Source: Pseudooceanicola nitratireducens
GTDB lineage: Bacteria > Pseudomonadota > Alphaproteobacteria > Rhodobacterales > Rhodobacteraceae
NCBI RefSeq assembly: GCF_900109195.1
Contig: NZ_FNZG01000001.1
Span: 186,001-250,000 of the forward strand
Length of the DNA: 64,000 nt
Direction: 5' to 3'
Shown here: positions 8,339 through 17,600 of the stretch, in pieces
Numbering within the stretch: position 1 is the stretch's first letter
How the letters are laid out: each line of letters opens with the position of its first letter
The notes under the pieces: model-generated
Told to the model about the DNA's origin: nothing
Seen by the model: the letters and a program-made list of their open reading frames with translations, nothing else
Database searches by the model: none
Program-made: the position numbers and the translations under genes

Positions 8339-8355
8339 TTAATTCTAACGGCTGG

Positions 8356-9744
8356 TTACCCGAAGACCGCGCCCAGGCTTTCATCGACGGCATTCGAGAT
8401 TTCGTCGATATGGTCGGGGGTGGCGATCAGCGCGGGGCTGAAGGTCAGCGTGTTGTTGTGCCCGGGGATCGACCGGTTGGTGACCCCGATGATCACCCCG
8501 CGCGCGGCGCATTCCGCAACGATCTGGGCGCATTTCTTTTCGTCTGCCGGGGCGCGGGTCTGGCGGTCGGCAACCAGCTCGATCCCGGCGAAAAGCCCCT
8601 TGCCGCGGACCTGGCCCACCACCTTGTGCTTCTCGGCCAGGGCTTCGAAATTCGCCATCAGGCGCGCGCCCATGGCTTGGGTGTTTTCCAGCAGGTTTTC
8701 GTCTTCGATGATGCGCATGTTCTCGATCGCGGCAGCGGGGCCGGCGGTGCAGCCCCCGAAGGTCGAGATGTCGCGGAAATAATCCAGCGGATCGTCCGGG
8801 TTGGCCTTGAACAGCTCGAACACCCTCTCGGAGGTCACGCAGCAGGCAATCGCCGCATATCCCGAGGCCACGCCCTTGGCCATCGTGACGAAATCGGGTT
8901 CGATCCCATAGTGCTGATAGCCGAACCATTCGCCGGTCCGGCCGACGCCGCAGACGACTTCGTCGATGTGCAGAAGCACGTCGTACTTGCGGCAGATTTC
9001 CTGCACGCGGGGCCAGTAGCCTTCGGGCGGGGTGATGACGCCGCCGCCTGCGGTGATCGGTTCAAGGCACAGCGCGCCGACGGTGTCGGGCCCTTCGGCC
9101 AGGATCACCTGTTCGATCTGATCCGCGGCCCATTCGCCGTAATTTTCAGCAGGCGCGCCCTGATCGGCGGCGCGATATTCCAGGCAATGCGGCACGCGGA
9201 CGAAATCCGGCGCGAAGGGGCCGTATTGCGCGTTCCGCTGATCCTGCCCGCCGGCCGACAGCGTGCCGATGGTGGTGCCGTGATAGTCGCGGTCGCGATA
9301 CAGGATCTTGGTCTTCTTCCCGCCATAGCGCTTGTGCGCGATCTGGCGCACCATCTTGAAGGCCTTCTCGTTCGCTTCCGAGCCCGAGTTGCAATAGTAG
9401 ACGCGCGTCAGCCCCGGCATCTTCTCGATCAGCTTTTCGGCAAAGATCGCGCCGGGGATCGTGCCGGCGGCCCCGGCGAAATAGTTCAGCTTGATCAACT
9501 GGTCACGCACCGCATTGGCGATGCTTTCGCGGCCATAGCCGACGTTCACGGTCCAGACCCCGCCGGACACACCGTCCAGCAGTTTCACGCCGCGCTGGTC
9601 CCAGACATGGATGCCCTTGCCCTCGGTGATGATGCGCGGTTCGCCGGTCTCGAACGGTTTGTGCTGGATCAGGTGATGCCAGACATGGGCCTTGTCGGCC
9701 TCGACGATCTTGGAAATGTCGTTGTCGCGGAATCCGTCGTCCAT
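8356..9744 (-). CDS. tpa: Taurine:pyruvate aminotransferase (class III)
   Basis: A PLP enzyme of 462 residues. The sequence closely resembles the Roseobacter taurine:pyruvate aminotransferase as I recall it, including SKIVEADKAHVWHHL, GGVWTVNVGYGRE, YCNSGSEANEKAFKMVRQIAH and YFRDISTFGGCTAGPAAA. The PLP lysine is K290 in MAKGVASGY, and the cofactor-contacting Asp is D261 in LHIDEVVCG. It converts taurine and pyruvate to sulfoacetaldehyde and alanine. No tauABC transporter or xsc gene is adjacent, so an alternative omega-amino-acid substrate remains possible. Confidence 0.83.
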   Translation of the reverse strand: MDDGFRDNDISKIVEADKAHVWHHLIQHKPFETGEPRIITEGKGIHVWDQRGVKLLDGVSGGVWTVNVGYGRESIANAVRDQLIKLNYFAGAAGTIPGAIFAEKLIEKMPGLTRVYYCNSGSEANEKAFKMVRQIAHKRYGGKKTKILYRDRDYHGTTIGTLSAGGQDQRNAQYGPFAPDFVRVPHCLEYRAADQGAPAENYGEWAADQIEQVILAEGPDTVGALCLEPITAGGGVITPPEGYWPRVQEICRKYDVLLHIDEVVCGVGRTGEWFGYQHYGIEPDFVTMAKGVASGYAAIACCVTSERVFELFKANPDDPLDYFRDISTFGGCTAGPAAAIENMRIIEDENLLENTQAMGARLMANFEALAEKHKVVGQVRGKGLFAGIELVADRQTRAPADEKKCAQIVAECAARGVIIGVTNRSIPGHNNTLTFSPALIATPDHIDEISNAVDESLGAVFG

Positions 9745-9900
9745 TGGGGCCTCCTGTGGCGGGTTTGGCTTAGCCTAAGCGCGGAAAATCGGCTTTGGCA
9801 ATCGGGCGTGACGCGATTTTGGACCAGATGGTCAGAATTCGCGGCCGACTTGGGCATTTGCAGGCCTTGCGGCCCGGCCAAGGGCGGCTAAGCTTTGGCC

Positions 9901-11163
9901 ATGAACACCACCGACATCGCCTTTCTCACCCAGCTTTTCGAAACCGCCGTCGCCGCCGCCGATCCGGCCCGCGCGCTGCAGGGGCATCTGCCCGACAAAC
10001 CGGCCGGGCGCACCATCGTGATCGGGGCCGGGAAAGGCGCGGCGCAGCTGGCGCAAGCCTTTGAAGAGGCGTGGGAAGATCCGGTCGAGGGCGTGGTTGT
10101 CACCCGCTATGGCTATGCGGCCCCCTGCCGGTATCTGAAGGTGCTCGAGGCATCGCACCCCGTGCCCGACGCCGCAGGCGAAGCCGCCACGCAAGAGGTG
10201 CTATCGCTGCTTGAAGGGCTCACGCCGGACGACCTGGTCGTGGCGCTGATCACCGGCGGCGGCTCGGCCCTGCTGGCCGCCCCGCCCAAGGGGCTGGAAC
10301 TGGCGGACGAACAGGCGTTGAACCAGGCTTTGCTGGCCTCGGGGGCGCCGATCGGCGCGATGAACGCCATCCGCAAACAGCTGAGTCGCGTGAAAGGCGG
10401 GCGGCTGGCGCTGGCGGCGGCCCCTGCGCGGGTCGTGTCGCTGGTGGTCTCGGACGTGCCCGGCGATGACCCGGCCGAGGTCGCCTCGGGCCCCACGGTG
10501 CCGGGGCCTGCGAACCGCGCGACGGCCCTGGCCGCGATCCGCGCCTGGAACATCGACCTGCCACCCGCGGTGCGGCGGTTCCTGGAGACGGCCGAGGAAG
10601 ACGCGCCGCCCCCCGACGATCCGGCCTTTGCCCGCAATTCCGTTCAGGTCATCGCCTCGGCCGCCCGATCGCTCGAAGCGGCGGCGGATCTGGCGGTGTC
10701 ACAGGGCATCCCCGCGCATATCCTCTCTGACGCGATGGAGGGCGAGGCCCGCGACGTGGCCCGTGCCCATGCCGCCATCGCGCGCGAGGTTTCCCTGCGA
10801 AATCGGCCCTTTGCCCGGCCCTGTCTGCTGCTGTCCGGGGGGGAGACGACCGTCACCCTGCGCCACAAGGGGCGGGGCGGTCGTAATTCGGAATTCCTGC
10901 TGGCCTTCGCCTTGGCGATCGAGGGGCAGGACGGGATCTGCGCCATGGCCGCCGACACCGATGGCATTGATGGCAGCGAGGATAACGCCGGGGCCTTTGC
11001 CGATGGCACCACCTGCGCCGCCATGCGCGCCGCCGGGATCGACCCGGCCGAGGCGCTGGCCCGCAATGACGCCTACACCGCCTTCAAGGCCGCCGGTCTG
11101 CTGTTCACGCCCGGCCCCACGGGGACGAACGTGAACGATTTCAGGGCGATCCTGGTCCGTTAA
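9901..11163 (+). CDS. Glycerate 2-kinase, MOFRL type (GckA/TtuD family)
   Basis: A 420-residue type-2 glycerate kinase, often annotated as hydroxypyruvate reductase TtuD. The N-terminal GCKA domain contains [38 protein letters not shown] and [16 protein letters not shown]. The C-terminal MOFRL part has [11 protein letters not shown] and the family signature [17 protein letters not shown], plus [16 protein letters not shown] and [10 protein letters not shown]. It phosphorylates D-glycerate to 2-phosphoglycerate in glyoxylate/hydroxypyruvate metabolism. The stop codon overlaps that of znuA on the other strand (shared TTAA). The ATG at 9901 is preferred over a TTG two codons earlier. Confidence 0.88.
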   Translation: MNTTDIAFLTQLFETAVAAADPARALQGHLPDKPAGRTIVIGAGKGAAQLAQAFEEAWEDPVEGVVVTRYGYAAPCRYLKVLEASHPVPDAAGEAATQEVLSLLEGLTPDDLVVALITGGGSALLAAPPKGLELADEQALNQALLASGAPIGAMNAIRKQLSRVKGGRLALAAAPARVVSLVVSDVPGDDPAEVASGPTVPGPANRATALAAIRAWNIDLPPAVRRFLETAEEDAPPPDDPAFARNSVQVIASAARSLEAAADLAVSQGIPAHILSDAMEGEARDVARAHAAIAREVSLRNRPFARPCLLLSGGETTVTLRHKGRGGRNSEFLLAFALAIEGQDGICAMAADTDGIDGSEDNAGAFADGTTCAAMRAAGIDPAEALARNDAYTAFKAAGLLFTPGPTGTNVNDFRAILVR

Positions 11164-12311
11164 CGGCTCAGGCAGTCGTGCAGCGACTGGCCGATGTTGC
11201 GGACCAGCGCGGTGTAGAGATCCGGCCCGGGCGTCAGATCCGCGCCAAGCGGGTCCAGCACGCCGACCTGCAGGCCAAGGGTTTCAGCGGTGCGTTCCGC
11301 GACCTTGCCGTCAAACTGCGGTTCGATGAACAGGCAGCGCACGTCGCTGGCCTGTGCCGAGGCCTGAAGATCTGCCAGCCCCCGCGCGCCCGGAGGCGTT
11401 GCTTCGCTATCCGCAACGGATCCAGCCGAAGGCAGGTCAAACCGGTCCGAGAAATAGCCGAAGGCGTCGTGGTAGACGATGTAACCGCCTGTGATGTCTT
11501 GCAAAAGCGCCTCAAGTTCTTTTGTCGCTGCGGCGATACGCTTGGCCTCGGCCTTGGCGTTTGCCTGGTAGGTCGCGGCGTTTTCCGGATCGGCCGTGGC
11601 CAGCGCCTGGGCAATCGTCGCAAGCCAGTTTTGCGCATTGTCCGGGTTCAGCCAGACATGCGGGTCCAGCCCGTCGTGGTCGTGCCCGTCGCCCGCGAAG
11701 TGACCGTCCTGTGCGGCGGCTTTCTGCCCGCGACTGTCGTGCCCATGGTCGTCGTGATCATGTCCAGCGTGGCTGTCACGCGTCTCTTGATGGCCGTGGT
11801 CCCCCTTGTGCTCATGCCCGTGATCATCATGCGCGTCCGCCGTCTTGGCATGGCCCTCGCCGCCATCCGCGTGGTCGTGGCCGTCATGATCATGCTCATG
11901 AGCGTCGTGGTGCTCGTCCGAATGCCCGCCGTCCTCCGCTCCGGTCTCATGCCCTGCTTCATGGTCATGCCCATGGTGCCCGGCCTCACGCAGAACGGTG
12001 CCCTGCACGTCGATCAGCGACAAGGACGCCGCATCCGGAGCCAGCTTGGCGCTGGCATCGGCGATCCAGGGGGAAAGCTCCTCTCCGACCCAGACGACCA
12101 GATCCGCCGCCGACATGGCCGCAGCTTCGGACGGGCGCATCTGATGGCCATGGGCCGAGCCGCCGGGCGGCAGCAGCAGCGTTGGTGTCCCCACCCCCTG
12201 CATCACCGAAGCGACAAGAGAGTGGACGGGCGGAATGTCGGTGACCACCTGCGGAACCTCGGCCAGCACGGGCGAGGCAAGCAGGGGCAGGGCGAAGAAG
12301 GCAGAGCGCAT
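11160..12311 (-). CDS. znuA: Zinc ABC transporter substrate-binding protein ZnuA
   Basis: A periplasmic zinc-binding protein of 383 residues with a signal peptide (cleavage after SPVLA). The cluster A-I solute-binding fold is visible: [36 protein letters not shown] and [10 protein letters not shown] supply the metal histidines (30, 54/56, 218 and a later one). Between about 112 and 212 lies a very long His/Asp loop with nearly 30 histidines, larger than in most ZnuA proteins and a probable zinc-scavenging arm. It is divergent from zur-znuCB across a 64-bp region holding two Zur-like operators. Confidence 0.95.
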   Translation of the reverse strand: MRSAFFALPLLASPVLAEVPQVVTDIPPVHSLVASVMQGVGTPTLLLPPGGSAHGHQMRPSEAAAMSAADLVVWVGEELSPWIADASAKLAPDAASLSLIDVQGTVLREAGHHGHDHEAGHETGAEDGGHSDEHHDAHEHDHDGHDHADGGEGHAKTADAHDDHGHEHKGDHGHQETRDSHAGHDHDDHGHDSRGQKAAAQDGHFAGDGHDHDGLDPHVWLNPDNAQNWLATIAQALATADPENAATYQANAKAEAKRIAAATKELEALLQDITGGYIVYHDAFGYFSDRFDLPSAGSVADSEATPPGARGLADLQASAQASDVRCLFIEPQFDGKVAERTAETLGLQVGVLDPLGADLTPGPDLYTALVRNIGQSLHDCLSR

Positions 12312-12325
12312 GTTTGTCCGTTTCT

Positions 12326-12338
12326 GTTATAAAGTAAC
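12326..12338. promoter_or_regulatory. Probable Zur operator, znuA side
   Basis: The 13-bp imperfect palindrome GTTAT-AAA-GTAAC begins 15 bp upstream of the znuA start codon. It has the same plan as the second site and suits zinc-dependent repression of znuA. Confidence 0.65.
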
Positions 12339-12354
12339 GTTGCGCCTCCTAAAC

Positions 12355-12367
12355 GTTACATGATAAC
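12355..12367. promoter_or_regulatory. Probable Zur operator, zur side
   Basis: The 13-bp palindrome GTTAC-ATG-ATAAC ends 8 bp before the zur start codon. Its centre is 29 bp from that of the other site, about three helical turns, so two dimers could sit on one face of the DNA. Confidence 0.65.
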
Positions 12368-12375
12368 AATGCAAG

Positions 12376-12882
12376 ATGAGCACCAAAGAAAACCTTTCTT
12401 TCCGGCAGGACGCCGCCAGCACGCCGCCCCGGGCCTTCCGGCCGCACGACCACGACAGCTGTGTCGCCGGGGCAATGCAGGCGGCCGAATCGCTGTGTGC
12501 GGAAAGCGGCGCGCGGCTGACCCCGGTCCGTCGTCGCGTGCTTGAAATCCTGCTCGAGGGCCATCGCCCCATGGGCGCATATGACGTGCTGGCCCGCCTG
12601 GATGCCGAGGGGCTGGGCTCCAAGCCGCCGGTCGCATATCGCGCGCTTGGCTTCCTGGTCGACAATGGTCTGGCGCACCGGATCGAACGCCTAAACGCCT
12701 TTATCGCCTGCCCGCGTCCGACCGATGACAACCATGCGCCCGCCTTCCTGATCTGCCGCGGCTGCGGCAGCGTGGCCGAGGTCAGCGCGACGCTTCCCGG
12801 AATCCCCAAAGGCTTCCGCGTCGAACGTACCACGGTCGAGGCCGAAGGTCTCTGCGCCGCCTGCACGGACAGCCCTGAATGA
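12376..12882 (+). CDS. zur: Zinc uptake regulator Zur (Fur family)
   Basis: A 168-residue Fur-family repressor. The winged helix spans about 50-105 (LTPVRRRVLEILLEGHRPMGAYDVLARL...PVAYRALGFLVDNGLAHRIE). The structural zinc pair is CRGCG, with a second CAAC near the C-terminus. Zur placement over Fur or Irr rests on its position in the znu operon and the H-x-x-x pattern DNHAPAFLICRGCG. The N-terminus carries a short His/Asp patch (RPHDHDSC). The stop overlaps the znuC start (ATGA), so regulator and transporter are translationally coupled and autoregulated. Confidence 0.92.
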   Translation: MSTKENLSFRQDAASTPPRAFRPHDHDSCVAGAMQAAESLCAESGARLTPVRRRVLEILLEGHRPMGAYDVLARLDAEGLGSKPPVAYRALGFLVDNGLAHRIERLNAFIACPRPTDDNHAPAFLICRGCGSVAEVSATLPGIPKGFRVERTTVEAEGLCAACTDSPE

Positions 12883-13712
12883 CACGGCTGATCGAGGGCA
12901 GGGGCCTGGCCGCCGGGTTCGGCGGGACGGATGTGCTGTCGGGCGTCGATTTCCATATCGACGCCGGAGAGATCGTGACCATCGTCGGGCCGAACGGCTC
13001 TGGCAAGTCGACGCTGATGCGGCTTTTGGTCGGCGCGGTGCGTCCCCGCAGCGGCACGATCACACGGGCACCCGGGTTGCGCCTTGGCTATGTGCCGCAG
13101 AAACTTAGTATCGACCCGACCCTGCCGCTGACCGTCACCCGATTCCTCGACCTGCCGCGCCCGTCGCCCCGCGCCAAGAAGGCCGCGATGATGGAGCGGT
13201 GCGGCATCACCGATCTGACGCATCACCCGATGACCGGCCTGTCGGGTGGGCAGTACCAGCGCGTGCTTCTGGCCCGCGCGTTGCTGGTGCAGCCGCAGCT
13301 TCTGATGCTGGACGAGGCGACGCAAGGCATGGATCAACGCGGCTCTGCCGGGTTTTACGCCCTTATCGAGGAGCTCCGTCGCGATCTTGGTCTGGCCGTT
13401 CTGATGGTCAGCCACGAATTGCACGTGGTGATGAGCGCGAGCGACCGTGTCATCTGTCTGAACGGGCACGTCTGCTGTGAAGGCACGCCGGAAATCGTCC
13501 GCTCCGCCCCGGAGTATCGGGCGCTGTTCGGCACGGGCACCCAGGGCACGCTGGCGCTCTATCGTCACGAACATGACCATTCGCATGATCACGCGGGCGG
13601 CGACGGCCATGATCATGGGCACGACCATGCACACCATCATGGACAGGGGCACCACGCTCATGCCCATGCCCACGCCGATAAACATGCAGACCCTGCGGAG
13701 CCCGCCGAATGA
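12879..13712 (+). CDS. znuC: Zinc ABC transporter ATPase ZnuC with His-rich tail
   Basis: An ABC ATPase of 277 residues. Walker A is GPNGSGKST (37-45), the signature is LSGGQYQR, Walker B is LLMLDEAT and the switch His is in MVSHELH. It powers zinc import with ZnuB. The last 50 residues (about 228-277) form a hydrophilic tail with roughly 20 His alternating with Asp, Gly and Ala. This is unusual for a cytoplasmic ATPase and suggests metal sensing or buffering at the inner face of the transporter. It overlaps zur upstream and znuB downstream by four bases each. Confidence 0.95.
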   Translation: MTRLIEGRGLAAGFGGTDVLSGVDFHIDAGEIVTIVGPNGSGKSTLMRLLVGAVRPRSGTITRAPGLRLGYVPQKLSIDPTLPLTVTRFLDLPRPSPRAKKAAMMERCGITDLTHHPMTGLSGGQYQRVLLARALLVQPQLLMLDEATQGMDQRGSAGFYALIEELRRDLGLAVLMVSHELHVVMSASDRVICLNGHVCCEGTPEIVRSAPEYRALFGTGTQGTLALYRHEHDHSHDHAGGDGHDHGHDHAHHHGQGHHAHAHAHADKHADPAEPAE

Positions 13713-14515
13713 GTGGATTGCTGTCCGAATTCATGATCCGCGCCGCCCTGGCCGGGGTGGGCGTGGCCCTGGCCGCCCCCTGGCTGGGCGTCTTTGTCGT
13801 CTGGCGGCGCATGGCCTATTTCGGCGACGCGGTCGGTCATGCGGCGGTGCTGGGCGTGGCGCTGTCGCTGATGATCCAGCTGCCCGTGACCCTTGGCGTG
13901 GCCGCGGTGGCGGTCACCGTCGCGTTGGTGATTGCCGCGCTGGAACACCCCCGCGTGGGCCTTGGGGCCGACGCCCTGCTGGGGGTCATGTCCCATGGCG
14001 CGCTGGCCTTCGGTCTGATCGCGGTCAGCTTCCTGCCCGGCGCGCGCCTCAACCTCGAGGCCTATCTTTTCGGTGACATCCTGGCCGTTGGCTGGGCGGA
14101 CGTCGGCGTAATCTGGGCGGGCGCTGCGGTGATCGCGGCCGTGATCGGTTGGCGCTGGCGCGGGTTGTTGACCGCCACCGTGAACCCGGATCTGGCCTGG
14201 TCCGCAGGGCTGAACCCCGATCGTGACCGGCGGATCCTGACCCTGGCCCTGGCGCTTCTGGTGGCGCTGGCGATCAAGGTCGTGGGCGCATTGCTGATCA
14301 CCGCGCTTTTGGTCATCCCGGCGGCGGCGGCGCGGCCGCTCTCCCGCTCGCCCGAGATGATGTTGGGCGTGGCCATGGGAATCGGTGTGCTGTCCGCGCT
14401 GGTCGGACTGGGGCTGTCCTATGCCGCGGATACGCCGGCGGGGCCGTCGGTCGTGGTCGTCTCGGTCGTTTGTTTCGTGCTGGGTCGGGCCATCGGATCC
14501 CTGCGAACCGGTTGA
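13709..14515 (+). CDS. znuB: Zinc ABC transporter permease ZnuB
   Basis: A polytopic inner-membrane permease of the ABC-3 family, 268 residues, with about eight or nine hydrophobic segments. Family motifs include FVVWRRMAYFGDAVGHAAVLG near the N-terminus and GALLITALLVIPAAAARPLSRSPEMML near the C-terminus. It forms the zinc channel with ZnuC and ends the zur-znuCB operon. There is no obvious strong terminator before the dnaE2 promoter region. Confidence 0.94.
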   Translation: MSGLLSEFMIRAALAGVGVALAAPWLGVFVVWRRMAYFGDAVGHAAVLGVALSLMIQLPVTLGVAAVAVTVALVIAALEHPRVGLGADALLGVMSHGALAFGLIAVSFLPGARLNLEAYLFGDILAVGWADVGVIWAGAAVIAAVIGWRWRGLLTATVNPDLAWSAGLNPDRDRRILTLALALLVALAIKVVGALLITALLVIPAAAARPLSRSPEMMLGVAMGIGVLSALVGLGLSYAADTPAGPSVVVVSVVCFVLGRAIGSLRTG

Positions 14516-14592
14516 TTTCACACCACTCCATCGCATCACATCCGTCTCCTCTCCTTCTCGAACCTCTCCCCCTCAGCTTAAACTTCAAAAAA

Positions 14593-14607
14593 GAACAAAA
14601 CGTGAAT
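14593..14607. promoter_or_regulatory. Candidate LexA/SOS box upstream of dnaE2
   Basis: The sequence GAAC-AAAACGT-GAAT differs by one base from the alphaproteobacterial LexA direct repeat GAAC-N7-GAAC. It lies 33 bp before the dnaE2 start, in an A-rich stretch suited to a promoter. Confidence 0.5.
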
Positions 14608-14639
14608 ATACTGGAGGCCGTCTCAAGCTGCCTCTGCCC

Positions 14640-17600
14640 ATGTTCGTCGAGCTCTCTGCCACCTCGAATTTCACCTTTCTCACCGGGGCGTCCCACCCCG
14701 AGGAGTACATGACCCGTGCCGAGGAACTGGGTCTGGGCGCGGTGGCGATTGCCGATGAAAATTCCGTCGCGGGCATCGTGCGGGCGCATCAGAAGGCGCG
14801 CGATCTGGCCCGGGCGATTCGCGAACGGGCCGACTGGGATCGGACACACGGCCCCATGGGGCCGCTGAAGCCGGGCCATGTCGCGCCGCAGCCAAAAGCC
14901 CCGCGGCTGATCCCCGCAGCGCGGCTGGTGCTGTCAGAGGGACTTGAAATGACGGCGCTGCCCGAGACGCGGATCGGCTGGGCGCGGCTCTGTCGGCTGA
15001 TTTCGCGCGGTCGGTTGCGCGCACCAAAGGGGCAGTGCCTGCTGACGATGGACGACCTTTTCGACAATGGGTTGGAGGCGCTGCGGCTGGTGCTGCACCC
15101 GCCACAGGCGCTGACGGATCCGGGCGGCGCGGGCGATTGGCTGCCACGGGCGCAGCGGCTGACGCGCCGCTTTGCCCCGAAGATGGTGCTGGCGCTGGCC
15201 CCCGCCTATGACGGCCAGGACGAGGCGCGGCTGACCACCCAGGCGCTGCTGGCGGAACGGCTGTCTCTGGCAACGGTGGTCAGCGCGCGGCCCGTGATGC
15301 ACCACGGGCGGCGGCGCAAGCTGGCCGATGTGGTCACGGCGATCCGCACCGGCCGCCGCGTCGATGCCTTGGGCCGCGATGCGCTGGCCAACGGGGAACG
15401 CCGCCTGCGGTCCGAGTCTGACCTGCGGCGCATCCTCGGACCCCATGCCGATGCGCTGGACCGAACGGTCCAGCTTGCCCAGGGGCTGACGTTTTCCCTG
15501 GACGAGCTGCGCTATGAATACCCGTCCGAGATCTCGGCCGGCGAAACCCCCTCGGCGCGGCTTGCCCGGCTTGCACATGCCGGTCTCGCCTGGCGGTATC
15601 CCCATGGCGCACCCGACCGCGTGCGGCAGATGCTGGAGCACGAGCTGCGGCTGATCGCCAAGCTGAAGTATGAACCCTATTTCCTGACCGTGCATGATGT
15701 GGTCGCCTTTGCCCGGTCCCACAGCATCCTGTGTCAGGGACGCGGTTCGGCCGCCAATTCCGTGGTCTGCTATGCGCTTGGCGTCACTTCCGTCAGCCCC
15801 GAGGTCGGCACCATGGTCTTTGAACGGTTCGTCAGCGAGGCGCGGGACGAACCCCCTGATATCGATGTGGATTTCGAACACGAACGGCGCGAAGAGGTGA
15901 TCCAGCACATCTATCAGCGCTACGGGCGTCACCGCGCCGGCCTTTGTGCCACCGTCATCCATTACCGTGGCAAACGCGCCATCCGCGAGGTCGGGCGCGC
16001 CATGGGCCTGACCGAGGATACGATCGGCGCGCTGTCGTCGCAGCTTTGGGGGTTCTTCGCGGCCGATGGTATGGCCGATCAGCGCATGCGCGAGATCGGG
16101 CTGGACCCGGGCGATCCGCGCCTGATGCAGACCATGGCGCTTGTTCACGAAATCGAAGGCTTTCCGCGCCATCTTTCCCAGCATGTCGGCGGCTTCATCA
16201 TGACCGAGGGGCGGTTGGATGAACTCGTGCCGATCGAAAACGCAACGATGGAGGACCGGACTGTCATCTGCTGGGACAAGGATGACATCGACACGCTTGG
16301 CATTCTGAAGGTCGACGTTCTGGCGCTTGGCATGCTGACCTGTATCCGCAAGGCCTTTGACCTGCTGGTGCGGCATGAGAACACCGACCTGACCCTGGCC
16401 ACGATCCCGCCCGAGGATCCGCGGGTCTACGACATGCTGTGCAAGGCCGACACGATCGGGGTCTTTCAGGTGGAATCCCGTGCGCAGATGAACTTTCTGC
16501 CCCGGATGCGGCCGCGCTGTTTCTACGATCTGGTGATCGAGGTGGCGATCATCCGCCCCGGTCCGATCCAGGGCGACATGGTGCATCCCTATATCCGCCG
16601 CCGCAACGGAGAGGAGAGCGTTGAATTCCCCTCGGACGAACTGGGGAAGGTGCTGGGCAAGACGCTTGGCGTGCCGCTGTTTCAGGAACAGGCGATGCAG
16701 ATCGCCATCATCGGCGCGGGTTTCACCCCGGAAGAGGCCGACCGCCTGCGCCGATCGCTTGCCACCTTCAAGAAGCACGGCAATGTCAGTGAATTCCGCA
16801 CCCGGTTCATGCGCGGCATGAAGCGCAACGGCTATGACGAAGACTTTGCCGACCGCTGTTTCAGCCAGATCGAGGGCTTTGGCTCTTACGGCTTTCCCGA
16901 AAGCCACGCCGCCAGTTTTGCCCTGCTGGTCTATGCCTCAAGCTGGATCAAGCGACACCATCCGGCGGTTTTCGCCTGCGCATTGCTGAACTCCCAACCC
17001 ATGGGGTTCTATGCCCCGGCGCAGATCGTGCGCGATGCCCGCGAACATGGGGTCGAGGTGCGGCCCGTGGACATCAACGCCTCGCACTGGGACAATACGC
17101 TGGAACGTGACGGCCGGCACCTGGCGCTGCGGCTGGGCTTTCGTCAGGTCAAGGGCGTGGGAGAGGCTGAGGCAGAGTGGATCACCGCCGCGCGCGGCAA
17201 CGGCTATCATTCGGTTTCGGACGTCTGGCGGCGGGCGGGCGTTGCCCCCGGGCTGGTCGAACGCCTGGCCGAGGCGGATGCCTTCGCGCCCCTTGGCCTG
17301 AACCGTCGCGCCGCCATATGGGAGGCCAAGGCCCTGCGCCCCGGTGCGCCGTTACCGCTGTTCGAAGGCGACATGGACGGCGAAGGCATTGTCGAGCCGG
17401 CGGCTTTGTTGCCGCAGATGACCCCGGGGGAGGCGGTGGTCGAGGATTTCGTCTCCATGCGTCTGTCGCTGCGGGCGCATCCGGTGGCCTTCCTGCGCGA
17501 CCGCCTGACCCCGGGCCATGCGCGGTGGTCTAGGGACAAGTCGCTAGACGCAAACAAAAATTCGGGCGGGCGGGCCGAGGGTGCGACCCCGCCTGAGCGC

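Noticed and set aside
8164-9891. A 575-codon plus-strand frame across tpa
   Set aside because: It runs antisense to a clear aminotransferase gene and lacks domain-like sequence; it arises from codon bias.
11650-12000. Repeated GTGATCATG-like blocks taken at first for a CRISPR or repeat array
   Set aside because: They are codons for alternating His and Asp in the ZnuA loop, irregularly spaced and in frame.
11178-12332. A plus-strand frame opposite znuA with strings of Val and Met
   Set aside because: It is the complement of the His/Asp-rich znuA loop; the apparent hydrophobic repeats are a by-product.
17528-17549. GTCTAG inverted repeat as the end of an insertion sequence
   Set aside because: It is only 6 bp, with no transposase remnant or target duplication; kept only as a note at the dnaE2 breakpoint.
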